Shown here piece by piece: positions 41,652 to 50,092 of a stretch of 64,000 nucleotides of DNA. The stretch's first letter is position 1. The number at the start of each line of letters is the position of its first letter. The DNA comes from Collinsella sp. An307. GTDB taxonomy: Bacteria > Actinomycetota > Coriobacteriia > Coriobacteriales > Coriobacteriaceae. The notes under the pieces were generated by a model that was not told where the DNA came from, ran no database searches, and worked only from the letters and a program-made list of their open reading frames with translations. Position numbers and translations under genes: made by a program. The stretch covers positions 108,341 through 172,340 of the forward strand of contig NZ_NFIP01000003.1 in the NCBI RefSeq assembly GCF_002161805.1, in the 5' to 3' direction.

Positions 41652-42434
41652 ATGGACGCATACGATTTGGAGAGACTGGCACGCAGGGTCGCTGCGGGCG
41701 AGATGGCGCCGCACGAGCTCGTGGAGCGCGTGCACCTCGACGCGGTGAGCGACCTTGGCTACGCTCAGGTCGACACCGCGCGTGGGGCGCGCACGGGTGT
41801 CTCTGAGGTCATCTACGGTGCCGGCAAGACGCCCGAGCAAATTGCGGGCATTGTGGGCGCCATGCGCGCTGCGGGTCAGCGGCGCATCCTCATCACCCGC
41901 GTCGATGCGCAGAAAAACGAGGAGCTCCTCGCGCTCGAGGCCTTTGCCCCGGCGCTCGGCTCCTATACCTATCACGACGACGCTCACGCGGGCGTGGTGG
42001 GGGAGCTCCCCGAGCCGTCCGGTAACGGCGAGATTCTCGTTATCACCGCAGGTACGAGCGATATTCCGGTGGCGGCCGAGGCGGCGCTCACGGCCCGTTT
42101 TCTCGGCAACCAGGTGAACGTGGTAAACGATGCGGGTGTTGCCGGTATCCACCGCCTGCTGCGCCATGCAGATGACATCGCCCGCGCGCAGGTGATTATC
42201 GCCATCGCGGGTATGGAGGGGGCGCTGCCGAGCGTGGTGGGCGGTCTGGCGTCGTGCCCGGTTATCGCCGTGCCCACGAGCGTGGGCTACGGGGCCAACC
42301 TCGGCGGTGTGACCGCGCTTCTTGCCATGATCAACAGCTGTGCGAGCGGTATCTCGGTCGTAAATATCGACAACGGCTTTGGCGCGGCGTACCAGGCCTC
42401 GCTTATCAACCATCTGCCCGGCCCGCGGGAATAG
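41652..42434 (+). CDS. larB: LarB: pyridinium-3,5-biscarboxylic acid mononucleotide synthase
   Basis: This 260-residue protein has a C-terminal PurE-like domain. LarB carboxylates and hydrolyses nicotinic acid adenine dinucleotide, the first step towards the nickel-pincer nucleotide cofactor of LarA. Seen: VIYGAGKTPEQIAGIV, ITAGTSDIPVAAEAA, GVAGIHRLL, AIAGMEGALPSVVGGLASCPVIAVPTSVGYGANLGG and LLAMINSCASGISVVNIDNGFGA, all typical. The ATG at 41652 was preferred since GGGAGAGG abuts 41646. Partners in this window are the LarA-like protein (52170) and LarC (55694). Confidence 0.92.
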   Translation: MDAYDLERLARRVAAGEMAPHELVERVHLDAVSDLGYAQVDTARGARTGVSEVIYGAGKTPEQIAGIVGAMRAAGQRRILITRVDAQKNEELLALEAFAPALGSYTYHDDAHAGVVGELPEPSGNGEILVITAGTSDIPVAAEAALTARFLGNQVNVVNDAGVAGIHRLLRHADDIARAQVIIAIAGMEGALPSVVGGLASCPVIAVPTSVGYGANLGGVTALLAMINSCASGISVVNIDNGFGAAYQASLINHLPGPRE

Positions 42435-42444
42435 CCTGGGAGTT

Positions 42445-42477
42445 GCCGCGGTGCCGTCTCTTGAGGGGCGCCGCGGC
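42445..42477 (+). terminator. Hairpin terminator after larB
   Basis: GCCGCGGTGCC (42445-42455) pairs with GGCGCCGCGGC (42467-42477) over 11 bp with one G-U pair; the tail is ATATCC. Confidence 0.55.
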
Positions 42478-42490
42478 ATATCCGAGGCAT

Positions 42491-42536
42491 AACAAAGGGG
42501 CGCCACCACCGCATCGATGAGCGGTGGCGGCGCCCC
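42491..42536 (-). terminator. Terminator of nagBA
   Basis: GGGGCGCCACCACCGC (42497-42512) pairs with 42521-42536 at 15 of 16 positions. On the minus strand it is followed by TTTGTT. It can also stop larB transcription from the other side. Confidence 0.8.
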
Positions 42537-42580
42537 TGCATGTGGGTCAGGCTGCTCGCCACGACCCTAAGTCGAGCGCG

Positions 42581-43750
42581 TTAACGCGTGTAGACCGTGC
42601 GGCCGCCCACGATGGTGCGCACGACCTCGAGGTCGGCGTCCACGATGGTGAGGTCGGCGTCGCAGCCACGCGCGATGTTGCCCTTGGTGGGCAGGCCGAT
42701 GAGGCGCGCGGGGTTGGCGGTCATAAGGTGCGCGGCGTGAGCCACGTCCGTGTCGGCGAACTTCACGATGTTGCGAAGCGCCTGGGCGAGCGTGAGCGTG
42801 GAGCCGGCGCGCACGCCGGTGTCGGCGAGTTTGGCGTCGCCGTCCTCAACAACCACGTCGCTCACACCGAGCTTGTAGTTGCCGTCGGGCAGGCCGGCGG
42901 CCATGATGGAGTCGGTAATGGCGACCACGCGGTCCCAACCCTTGTCCTTGAGGTAGAGGCGCACGCTGCCGGGGTGCAGGTGACGGCCGTCGCAGATGGC
43001 CTCGACGTAGAGGTCGCTCTCAAGCGCAACGCCCCAGATGGCGGGGTTGTGCTGGTGGAAGAGGCGCATGGCGTTGCCCAGATGGGTCGCACTCGCGGCG
43101 CCCGCCGCCACACATGCCATGGACTCGTCGTAGCCCGCGCCGCTGTGGCCGATGGCGCAGACGATGCCCATCGCGTTGAGCTCGGGGATGATCTTCTCCA
43201 CACCGGGAACCTCGGGGGCGAGGGTGGTGTAGCGGACGTTGCCGCCGGACGCCTCCTGATAGCGGCCAAAGAGCTCCGAGGTCGCCTCATGCATGAGCAG
43301 GTGCTCGGGCATGGCGCCCTTGTACTCGCTGGAGAGGCACGGACCCTCGAGGTGGATGCCAAGGAGCGCGGCGCCGTCGTAGGGGCCGCCCTCGATGACC
43401 TTGCGGGCCTGCTCCATGCACCAGAGCGTCTGCTCGGGCGTGTCGGTGAGTACCGAGCAGAGCCAGCCGGTGACACCCTGGCTCGCAAAGAAACGGCCGA
43501 TGGTGCGCAGACCTTCCTCGTCAGCGGCGTTCACGTCAACGTTGGCAGCGCCGTGCGTGTGGATGTCGATAAAGCCGGGGAGCACGGTCATGCCGGTGGC
43601 ATCGAGCTCGGGCAGACCCTCGATGTTGGCGGTGTCACGGGGGAGACCGGCGATCTTGCCGTCTTTGACAACAACATCCGTGCGCGTCATGCCCTCGGGA
43701 AGAAGGACGGTGGCGCCTTTGAGGTAGAACGAGTTCTCAGATGAAGCCAT
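42581..43750 (-). CDS. nagA: N-acetylglucosamine-6-phosphate deacetylase
   Basis: This 389-residue amidohydrolase converts GlcNAc-6-P to glucosamine-6-P. Seen: LPGFIDIHTHGAANVDVN (His64, His66), GIHLEGPCLSSEYKGA, AIGHSGAGYDE, THLGNAMRLFHQHNP, EAICDGRHLHP and catalytic Asp in AITDSIMAAGLPDG. It lies 12 bp after nagB on the minus strand. The paralogue at 8788 is assigned to GalNAc. Confidence 0.93.
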   Translation of the reverse strand: MASSENSFYLKGATVLLPEGMTRTDVVVKDGKIAGLPRDTANIEGLPELDATGMTVLPGFIDIHTHGAANVDVNAADEEGLRTIGRFFASQGVTGWLCSVLTDTPEQTLWCMEQARKVIEGGPYDGAALLGIHLEGPCLSSEYKGAMPEHLLMHEATSELFGRYQEASGGNVRYTTLAPEVPGVEKIIPELNAMGIVCAIGHSGAGYDESMACVAAGAASATHLGNAMRLFHQHNPAIWGVALESDLYVEAICDGRHLHPGSVRLYLKDKGWDRVVAITDSIMAAGLPDGNYKLGVSDVVVEDGDAKLADTGVRAGSTLTLAQALRNIVKFADTDVAHAAHLMTANPARLIGLPTKGNIARGCDADLTIVDADLEVVRTIVGGRTVYTR

Positions 43751-43762
43751 AACGGGGCCTCC

Positions 43763-44584
43763 TTAGTAGGCCTGACCGGCTGCGACGTTGTTGACGAAGA
43801 TCTTCGCGTCGGGGTGGTTCTGCAGAAGGGTCGCCGGGAAGGCAGCGGTGATGTCGCCGTAAGCGGCGCGGCGCACCACGGCGCGGTGCCAGTCGCGGAA
43901 GACGCCCAGGCGCACCTTGCGAGCGCCGAGAATCTCCTTCATGCCGATGGTCACGCAGCGATGGGGCATGTCCTCAAGGGCGCCGCCGAGGTCGCCCACG
44001 CAGTTGGTGGCGCGGGTCTCGGGGTGGATGGAGAGGACGCGCGTGTCGAGTGCGGCGAACTCGTCAACCGGCATATCGGGCTCGGGCTCGTTGAAGGCGA
44101 GGTGACCGGTGATGCCGATGCCGCCGAAGGCGATGTCAACGCCGCCGAGCTCGTCGATCACGCGGCCGACGTTGGCGGGGTCCTTGGGGTCGGGGAAGAT
44201 GCGCTGCGCCTCGGGGACAACGAGCTCCGGGTCGATCTTGCTGTAGACGGTGCGCTCCATGAAGCCGCGGAAGGAGAGGGCGTCCTCGGCGTCGATCCAC
44301 TCGTCGTCATCGGTGAGGTACTCGTCCATGTTGATGAACCAGCAGTTCTTGAGGGAGACGCGGCGCTCGTTCACGAGACGCACGAAGATGGGGTACTGGC
44401 CGACCGGGCCAACCGGGCAGATGAAGACGGTCTTCTCGCCGCGGGCGTTGTGGGCCTCGATCTCCTCGACCATGGTGAGGGCGATCTCGTAGAAGATCTC
44501 GCCGGAGTCACCGAGGACCTCCAGCGGAATCTTGGCGCCCTCGCCCAGCTTGTCAGCGGGGATGTGATAGTAGTCATGCTTCAT
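43763..44584 (-). CDS. nagB: Glucosamine-6-phosphate deaminase
   Basis: This 273-residue Rossmann-like isomerase/deaminase makes fructose-6-P and ammonia from glucosamine-6-P. Seen: FICPVGPVGQYP (normally PTGSTP), NMDEYL with Asp87/Glu88 as active-site acids, GGVDIAFGGIGITGHLAFNEP, and PHRCVTIGMKEIL. The phosphate-binding PVGPVGQ instead of P-TG-TP and the N-terminal LGEGAKIPLEVL are unusual, so it is a divergent NagB. First gene of nagBA; RBS GAGAGAGGAAG. Confidence 0.87.
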   Translation of the reverse strand: MKHDYYHIPADKLGEGAKIPLEVLGDSGEIFYEIALTMVEEIEAHNARGEKTVFICPVGPVGQYPIFVRLVNERRVSLKNCWFINMDEYLTDDDEWIDAEDALSFRGFMERTVYSKIDPELVVPEAQRIFPDPKDPANVGRVIDELGGVDIAFGGIGITGHLAFNEPEPDMPVDEFAALDTRVLSIHPETRATNCVGDLGGALEDMPHRCVTIGMKEILGARKVRLGVFRDWHRAVVRRAAYGDITAAFPATLLQNHPDAKIFVNNVAAGQAY

Positions 44585-44620
44585 GGTGATGCTTCCTCTC
44601 TCTTGGGGCGCAATGCCCAG

Positions 44621-44664
44621 AAAAACGACAGCCGGACACTCGCATGTGCAAGGCCCGGCTGTCG
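44621..44664 (-). terminator. Terminator of the sulfonate/nitrate-type ABC operon
   Basis: CGACAGCCGG (44626-44635) pairs perfectly with CCGGCTGTCG (44655-44664). On the minus strand TTTTT follows. It lies between the binding-protein gene and nagB, so nagBA has its own promoter. Confidence 0.88.
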
Positions 44665-44701
44665 ACTAGATGCTACACAGGCTTCGCCTGGTCAGCAAAA
44701 G

Positions 44702-45763
44702 CTACTTGATCTCCTCGTAGATCTTGTACGCCTCGTCCATGATGTCGGTCTTGACGTAGTTCTCCACGGGGACCTCCTCGGTGACTTGGCCACCGTCGAG
44801 GAAGACCTTCTGCTGAGCCTCGTAGTAACCGAGGATGACGTCGTCATTGCCGAGCGCCTCGACCGTACCGTCCCAGTCGCCCTCGCCCGTAGCCTGCTGC
44901 ATGGTCTCCTCGGGAACCTCGAGCTCGGTGGCGAGCAGCGTCGCGACCTTGTCGATGTTCTCGGCACGATAGACCTGAGCCTTGGCGATGGCAGCGCCGA
45001 AGCGAGCGAGAATCTCAGCGTTCTCCTCAGCGTACTCGGGCAGGCACACGAAGCTGGACGGGAAGGCGACCTCGTCGGAGTAGTCGGTGTTGGTGCCGAG
45101 GACGAGGTAGTTGTCGCCGAGCTCGTTAGCGATGGTCACGGTGTTGGGCGACCAAGTGGCGGCGGCGTCGATCTGACCGGAGAGAAGAGCGGTGGTCATA
45201 CCAGCGACCTGCATCTCCTGGACCTCGATGTCGTCACGGGTGAGGCCGGCGTCACGGAGCACGTAGTCGAGGATGATCTCGGAGGAAGTGCCGGACTGGA
45301 GGCCGACCTTCTTGCCCTTGAGGTCAGCGGCGGAAGCAATCTTGGTCTTGTCGCAGACCACAGCGTCAGCCTGGGAGAGCTGGTCGAAGGCGAAGACGAC
45401 GGCGTCGCCGTTGATGCAGAGGCTGTGAGCACCGTGACCGATCTGGGAGATGTCGATGCTGCCGGACTGCATAGCGGTGATCTCGGCGGGGCCGGCCTCG
45501 AACTTGGTGGCCTCGATGGTGATGCCGACCTCGTCGAAGTAACCCTGATCCATGGCGGAGAAGAGGGAGGAAGCCGAACCGAGGTTAGGCATGTAGGCAA
45601 CGCGCAGGGTCACGGGCTCGTACTCAGAGCTGGCGGCGGGGGTGCTGCCGGCAGGAGTCTCGCCGTTGCTGCAGCCGGCGAGGCCGGCCATGGCAAGACC
45701 GAGGCCACCGAGGCCAGCAAGCATGCTGCGACGGCTGAGCATGAAGTCGTTCAGGTTGGACAT
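44702..45763 (-). CDS. ABC transporter substrate-binding lipoprotein, SsuA/TauA/NMT1-like, with Tat-type signal
   Basis: This 353-residue receptor has a twin-arginine signal (SRRSML, Arg11-Arg12) combined with a lipobox ending at Cys31 (GLAGC), so it may be exported folded and then lipidated. The mature protein has LRVAYMPNLGSASSLFSAMDQGYFDEVGI, GSIDISQIGHGAHS and LKGKKVGLQSGTSSEIILDYVL, typical of nitrate/sulfonate/taurine/pyrimidine receptors. The ligand is not predictable. It is last in a permease-ATPase-receptor operon and is separated from the ATPase by three hairpins. Confidence 0.87.
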   Translation of the reverse strand: MSNLNDFMLSRRSMLAGLGGLGLAMAGLAGCSNGETPAGSTPAASSEYEPVTLRVAYMPNLGSASSLFSAMDQGYFDEVGITIEATKFEAGPAEITAMQSGSIDISQIGHGAHSLCINGDAVVFAFDQLSQADAVVCDKTKIASAADLKGKKVGLQSGTSSEIILDYVLRDAGLTRDDIEVQEMQVAGMTTALLSGQIDAAATWSPNTVTIANELGDNYLVLGTNTDYSDEVAFPSSFVCLPEYAEENAEILARFGAAIAKAQVYRAENIDKVATLLATELEVPEETMQQATGEGDWDGTVEALGNDDVILGYYEAQQKVFLDGGQVTEEVPVENYVKTDIMDEAYKIYEEIK

Positions 45764-45790
45764 GGTGTTCTCCTTCTCTTGTACAACCTC

Positions 45791-45865
45791 GCACCCTTAA
45801 GGGTGCTGTTTCCAATAGACCCGGGTGCTAGACCCGGAAAACGCGGCGCGCGAGAAGCGCGCCGC
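45791..45865 (-). promoter_or_regulatory. Three consecutive hairpins between ATPase and receptor genes
   Basis: In minus-strand order: GCGGCGCGC/GCGCGCCGC (45865-45843), followed by a GTTTT tail and so terminator-like; CCGGGT/ACCCGG (45837-45821); and the 16-bp palindrome GCACCCTTAAGGGTGC (45806-45791). They fill the 110-bp gap between the coding regions. Confidence 0.75.
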
Positions 45866-45873
45866 GGTCGTGC

Positions 45874-46665
45874 CTACTTGCGGACGGAGAGGTACTCCTG
45901 GTACACCTGGCTCCAGATCTCGTTCTTGAGCTCAAGGAAGCGCGGGCTCATCTTGGTGGCCTGGTCACGCGGATAGGGGATATCGATGTCGATGATGTCC
46001 TTCACGCGGCCGGGACGTGCGCTCATGATCACGCAGCGGTTGCCAAGGATGATTGCCTCCTCGACGTCGTGGGTGATGAAGAAGCAGGTCTTGCGCTCCT
46101 TCTCCCACGTCTCGATGAGCTCCTGCTGGAGCTGAGTGCGGGTCTGCGCGTCGAGAGCACCGAAGGGCTCGTCCATGAGCAGGACCTGCGGGTTGGTGGC
46201 ATAGGCGCGGGCGATGGCGACGCGCTGCTTCATGCCGCCGGAGAGCTCTTTGGGATAGTGGTTGGCGAAGTCCTCGAGCTCGACCATCTTGAGGTACTTA
46301 TGGGCGATCTCCTCGGCCTCCTCCTTGGATTTGCCCTGGAGCTTCAGACCGAACATAACGTTCTTGATGACCGTGAGCCACGGGAAGAGCGCGTACTGCT
46401 GGAAGACGATGCCGCGCTCGGGGCTCGGGCCCTCAACAGGCTTGCCATCAACGAGGACCTGGCCATCGGTGGGCTTCTCAAGGCCGCCGATGATGTTCAG
46501 GAGCGTCGACTTACCGCAGCCGGACGGGCCGACGACCGTGATGAACTCGTTCTCGTGGATATCGAGGTCGACGCCGTTGAGTGCAGTCATCTCACCTTTG
46601 CGCGTCTGGAACTTCTTCACCACATGGTCAATCTTGACCTTTACTGCTGCACTGTTTCCTGCCAT
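45874..46665 (-). CDS. ABC transporter ATP-binding protein, SsuB/TauB/NrtD type
   Basis: This 263-residue ATPase has Walker A GPSGCGKST, Q-loop VFQQYALFPWLTV, the signature [19 protein letters not shown], Walker B VLLMDEPFGALDAQTR and H-loop FITHDVEEAI. LFPWLTVIKNV and the C-terminal SARPGRVKDIIDIDIPYPR are typical of the nitrate/sulfonate/taurine class. It overlaps the permease gene by 25 bp, so the two are coupled. Confidence 0.92.
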   Translation of the reverse strand: MAGNSAAVKVKIDHVVKKFQTRKGEMTALNGVDLDIHENEFITVVGPSGCGKSTLLNIIGGLEKPTDGQVLVDGKPVEGPSPERGIVFQQYALFPWLTVIKNVMFGLKLQGKSKEEAEEIAHKYLKMVELEDFANHYPKELSGGMKQRVAIARAYATNPQVLLMDEPFGALDAQTRTQLQQELIETWEKERKTCFFITHDVEEAIILGNRCVIMSARPGRVKDIIDIDIPYPRDQATKMSPRFLELKNEIWSQVYQEYLSVRK

Positions 46666-47423
46666 CCGGTGAACCTCCTTTCAAGGAAGCGAACAATCTT
46701 CTCGAAGGCGATGCCGATGATACCGAGCATGATGATGCCCAGCAGCACGACGTCCATCTGATAGTAGCCACTGGCCTGCTGAATCATCATGCCGAGGCCG
46801 CGGTCGCCACCGACGATCTCGGAGGCCATGAGGGTCGTGAGCGACGTGGAGAGGCCCAGGCGCGCAGCGACGAGGATGAACGGGGTGGAGGCGGGGATGA
46901 TGACCTTGAAGAAGATGTCAGACTCCTTGGCGCCGAGCACGCGCGCCGCCTTGATGAGGGTAGTGTCGACACCCTTGACGCCCTGATAGATGGTAACAAC
47001 CTGGACCAGGAACGCGGCGATGAAGATAACCGTGATCTTGGAGACGTTGCCGATGCCGAGAGCGGCGATGATCAGGAAGACGTAGGCGAGCGGCGGAATG
47101 TTACGGATGAACTGGATCCACGGCTCGACGATGTGGCGGAACGGGTCGTACCACGCCATGAGGAATGCCACGGGGATGGACGTGACAAAAGCGATTCCGA
47201 AGCCCGTAAGGACGCGGGAGAGCGACGCCCAGGTGTGCTCCCAGAGCGTGCCGGAAACAGCTCGGGTTACCGCGGCGTCCCAGACCTCGATCGGCGATGC
47301 GAAGACCGCCGGCCAGGCGCTGTTGGCGAAGAACCAGAGTGCACCGGCGCAAGCCACCGATATAAGCACCCACACCCAGTTGGGTATCTTCGCCCAGATG
47401 GGCACTTTCTTTTCATTCTGCAT
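46641..47423 (-). CDS. ABC transporter permease, SsuC/TauC/NrtB type
   Basis: This 260-residue inner-membrane protein has about six helices and the EAA loop KAARVLGAKESDIFFKVIIP. Others: WASLSRVLTGFGIAFVTSIP and IRNIPPLAYVFLIIAALGIGN, typical of this class. The ATG at 47423 was chosen for GAAAGGAG; an upstream open frame of 48 codons runs into the regulatory region and lacks membrane-protein character. First gene of the operon, divergent from the LacI gene. Confidence 0.9.
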   Translation of the reverse strand: MQNEKKVPIWAKIPNWVWVLISVACAGALWFFANSAWPAVFASPIEVWDAAVTRAVSGTLWEHTWASLSRVLTGFGIAFVTSIPVAFLMAWYDPFRHIVEPWIQFIRNIPPLAYVFLIIAALGIGNVSKITVIFIAAFLVQVVTIYQGVKGVDTTLIKAARVLGAKESDIFFKVIIPASTPFILVAARLGLSTSLTTLMASEIVGGDRGLGMMIQQASGYYQMDVVLLGIIMLGIIGIAFEKIVRFLERRFTGWQETVQQ

Positions 47424-47476
47424 CGCGACAAGCTCCTTTCTCCGTGAGGATCGATGCCGGAGTCGCTCGATTTGGT

Positions 47477-47494
47477 TACTTAAACGTATAAGTA
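47477..47494. promoter_or_regulatory. LacI-type operator O1 (ABC operon side)
   Basis: TACTTAAACGTATAAGTA has perfect 6-bp arms TACTTA/TAAGTA. It lies 54 bp upstream of the permease start. The pattern ACTTAAACGT-TAAGT is repeated at 47734-47751. Confidence 0.75.
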
Positions 47495-47733
47495 GCCGGA
47501 CGAACATTCTCATCAAGCATAGTAGCCGCCTTTTCGCCGAATTGATAGGGGGAAGCTTGGCCTTCAATCGTCGGATTACCGTGTTTCAAGGGCATTAAAA
47601 GCGCAGGTAAACATGCGAATAAACGATTTATCTTTGAGCGTGCCCCTTTTCTCCAAACGGTAGTTTTAGAGCGCCCAACGGTCTATTTCGATTTGTTTAC
47701 AAGAAGTCGAGAATATCTTTGCAGCTTCGTGGT

Positions 47734-47751
47734 AACTTAAACGTGTAAGTT
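47734..47751. promoter_or_regulatory. LacI-type operator O2 (regulator side)
   Basis: AACTTAAACGTGTAAGTT has perfect 6-bp arms and lies 66 bp upstream of the LacI start. It matches O1 at 15 of 18 positions. A CpG centre and A/T flanks are usual for LacI-family operators. The rest of 47424-47816 is AT-rich and without genes. Confidence 0.75.
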
Positions 47752-47816
47752 CGGCAGCGGACTCATTCTGCCTATCCGAGGTGGGTCTGCCGAGGATTTG
47801 GAGCCGAGGAGGCGAC

Positions 47817-48887
47817 ATGGCAAAGCGCGTGACATTAAAAGACATCGCTCAGGCTGCCAATGTCACCGCTGCGACGGTCTCCTATGTAATAAATGACACG
47901 CCCGGCCAATCCATCGCGCCCGAGACGCGCGAGCGCGTGCTGCGCGCTGCGCGCGAGCTCAACTACGTGCCCAACAGCGCCGCCCGGACGCTTCGCCGCC
48001 GCCGGTCGCTGTGCGTGGGCGTCGTTGCGAAGAAAAACGTCGCCGTGCCCCGCTTCTCCCAGACGATCCGCGGTATCCAGAGCCGTCTGGAGGATTTGGG
48101 TTACAACCTTCTTCTTTGTACTAATAAAGTAAAGACGGCCGGTTTGAGCGATTACTTGATCGCGTATCTCGAGGGTCGCGTCGACGGCGTCATCTTCCTG
48201 GGCAAAGACAACGTTGGACCGAGTGCCGCGAGCCTCGCCGTTATCAAGCGCGACCATATTCCGCTCGTGGCCTTTGACTGCACGGGCAACTCTAACGTGT
48301 ATAGCACTATCGATTTCGATTACCGGGGCGGCGCGCGCGCCCTTGCTGAGCGTGTGCTTACCGAGGGGCCCGCACGCGTGCTCTACGTCAAGCCGGATAT
48401 CGACACCCCGCAGGAGCGCGACCGCGAGCGCGGTCTTTCAGACGCGCTCGAGGCGCACCCCGAGACTGAGCTCATTACCGTGACGACCCCCGTCACGCTC
48501 GAGAACCTCGACGTCTGGGACCTTCGCTACTCGGTCGGCACCACGCCCGAGGGTGATCGCTTGACGGCTGCGTTTTCCGAGATTCTGCGTCGTGCGGTCG
48601 ATGACCTCGACCGCGGAGATGCTGTTATTGCGAGCTGGTCGGGCTGGACCGAATCCATCCGCTACCGCTGCCGCGAGCGCGGCATCATCACCGCAGAGCT
48701 CGCCAACAACGCTGAGAGCAACTTCTACCCCGATTTCTACTTACGCCTACCCAACTTCGACGCGGGCGTCGCCTGCGCCGACGAGATGCTTTCGCTTATA
48801 GACGGCAAACCCTCGAGCGCACGTATCCTGCACCTCACCAACGTGTGCGACGGAAGGCGCGGCGTCTATGGGCGGGAACCAAGGTAA
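47817..48887 (+). CDS. LacI-family transcriptional regulator, divergent from the ABC operon
   Basis: This 356-residue regulator has an N-terminal HTH and hinge (KRVTLKDIAQAANVTAATVS, LNYVPNSAARTLRRRRS) and a ligand domain (VGVVAKKNVAVPRFSQTIRG, DGVIFLGKD, IPLVAFDCTG). The C-terminal part is less typical: DAVIASWSGWTESIRYRCRERG replaces the usual NDxxA segment. The ATG at 47817 follows GAGGAGG. Twin palindromes O1 and O2 on either side of the intergenic region make auto-control and control of the ABC operon likely. The aldolase follows 48 bp downstream and may be co-transcribed. Confidence 0.87.
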   Translation: MAKRVTLKDIAQAANVTAATVSYVINDTPGQSIAPETRERVLRAARELNYVPNSAARTLRRRRSLCVGVVAKKNVAVPRFSQTIRGIQSRLEDLGYNLLLCTNKVKTAGLSDYLIAYLEGRVDGVIFLGKDNVGPSAASLAVIKRDHIPLVAFDCTGNSNVYSTIDFDYRGGARALAERVLTEGPARVLYVKPDIDTPQERDRERGLSDALEAHPETELITVTTPVTLENLDVWDLRYSVGTTPEGDRLTAAFSEILRRAVDDLDRGDAVIASWSGWTESIRYRCRERGIITAELANNAESNFYPDFYLRLPNFDAGVACADEMLSLIDGKPSSARILHLTNVCDGRRGVYGREPR

Positions 48888-48935
48888 TACCGGCGCCGGA
48901 CCGAATCCGGCACTAGCAAAGGAGCTGTGATCGCT

Positions 48936-50090
48936 ATGCCACTCGTCCCCCTGAAGCCCGTGCTCGATGCCGCTAAGGCTAACGGCTATGCACAGGGTGC
49001 GTTCAACGTGAACGCGGTCTGCCAGGCCAAGGCCGCCATCGAGGTGCATGAGATGTTCCGCAGCCCGGTCATCCTGCAGGGTGCCGACCTCGCCAACGCC
49101 TTCATGGGCGGTCGCGCCGACTTTGCCAACGGCACCGTTGAGGACAAGATTCGCGGCGCCAAGAACATCGGCGACGCTGTTAAGAAGTATGGCGAGAACT
49201 CCCCGGTGCCGGTGGTGCTCCACCTCGACCACGGCCGTGACATGGAGTCCGTCAAGGCAGCTATCGCCGGCGGCTACACCTCGGTCATGATCGACGGCTC
49301 GTCGCTGCCCTTTGAGGAGAACAAGGAGCTCACCCGCGAGGTCGTTAAGTACGCCCACGAGCGCGGCGTCTCCGTCGAGGGCGAGCTCGGCGTGCTCGCC
49401 GGCGTGGAGGACCACGTCTTCGCGGCTTCCTCGACTTACACCAACCCGCTTTCCGCCGTTGAGTTCGTGCGCGACACCGGCTGCGACGCGCTCGCCATTT
49501 CCTACGGCACCATGCACGGTGCCTCCAAGGGCAAAAACGTCAAGCTCCGCCGCGAGATCCCCATCGCCATCCGCGAGTGCCTGGCGCACGAGAACCTCGA
49601 CTGCGCGCTCGTGAGCCACGGCTCCTCGACCGTCCCGCAGTACATCGTGCGCGAGATCAACGAGCTCGGCGGCACGATCGGCGAGGCCCACGGCATTCCG
49701 GTGGCCGAGCTCATCGACGCCATCCCCGCGGGCATCAACAAGATCAACGTCGATACCGACATCCGCCTTGCCGTGACGCGCAACATGCGTGAGCTCTTCG
49801 AGCGCGAGCCCGAGCTCAAGGAGAGCTCGCTCTCCGGTGTCTGGCAGCTTCTCGACGAGAAGCGCGACCAGTTTGACCCGCGCGCCTTCCTGCCGCCGGT
49901 CTATGACCTCGTTATGTACGGCACCGTGGCAGACGACGCCCAGGCAAAGCTCGTTGCCGCCATCGAGGCGGGCGTCAAGGAGGCGGTGGGCACGCTCATC
50001 GTCCAGTTTGGTAGCTACGGCAAGGCGCCGCTCGTTGAGGTCGCCACGCTCGACGAGATGGCTGAGCGCTACGCGAAGGCAGGGAAGTAA
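48936..50090 (+). CDS. Class II ketose-bisphosphate aldolase (long form)
   Basis: This 384-residue zinc aldolase has VVLHLDHGRDMESV (Asp/His), GEAHGIPV and INVDTDIRLAVTRNMREL; the zinc/phosphate segments VEGELGVLAGVEDHVF and LVSHGSSTVP are recognisable. It is about 100 residues longer than the aldolase at 16800, mainly at the C-terminus. Fructose-1,6-bisphosphate is the default substrate, but a related ketose bisphosphate is possible given the odd operon. The ATG at 48936 was preferred over GTG 48927 because AAAGGAG is 11 nt and 2 nt away, respectively. Confidence 0.85.
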   Translation: MPLVPLKPVLDAAKANGYAQGAFNVNAVCQAKAAIEVHEMFRSPVILQGADLANAFMGGRADFANGTVEDKIRGAKNIGDAVKKYGENSPVPVVLHLDHGRDMESVKAAIAGGYTSVMIDGSSLPFEENKELTREVVKYAHERGVSVEGELGVLAGVEDHVFAASSTYTNPLSAVEFVRDTGCDALAISYGTMHGASKGKNVKLRREIPIAIRECLAHENLDCALVSHGSSTVPQYIVREINELGGTIGEAHGIPVAELIDAIPAGINKINVDTDIRLAVTRNMRELFEREPELKESSLSGVWQLLDEKRDQFDPRAFLPPVYDLVMYGTVADDAQAKLVAAIEAGVKEAVGTLIVQFGSYGKAPLVEVATLDEMAERYAKAGK

Positions 50091-50092
50091 TC

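Noticed and set aside
47424-47567. 48-residue N-terminal extension of the ABC permease
   Set aside because: It would run through operator O1, is rich in Arg with no membrane-protein character, and a strong RBS precedes the ATG at 47423.
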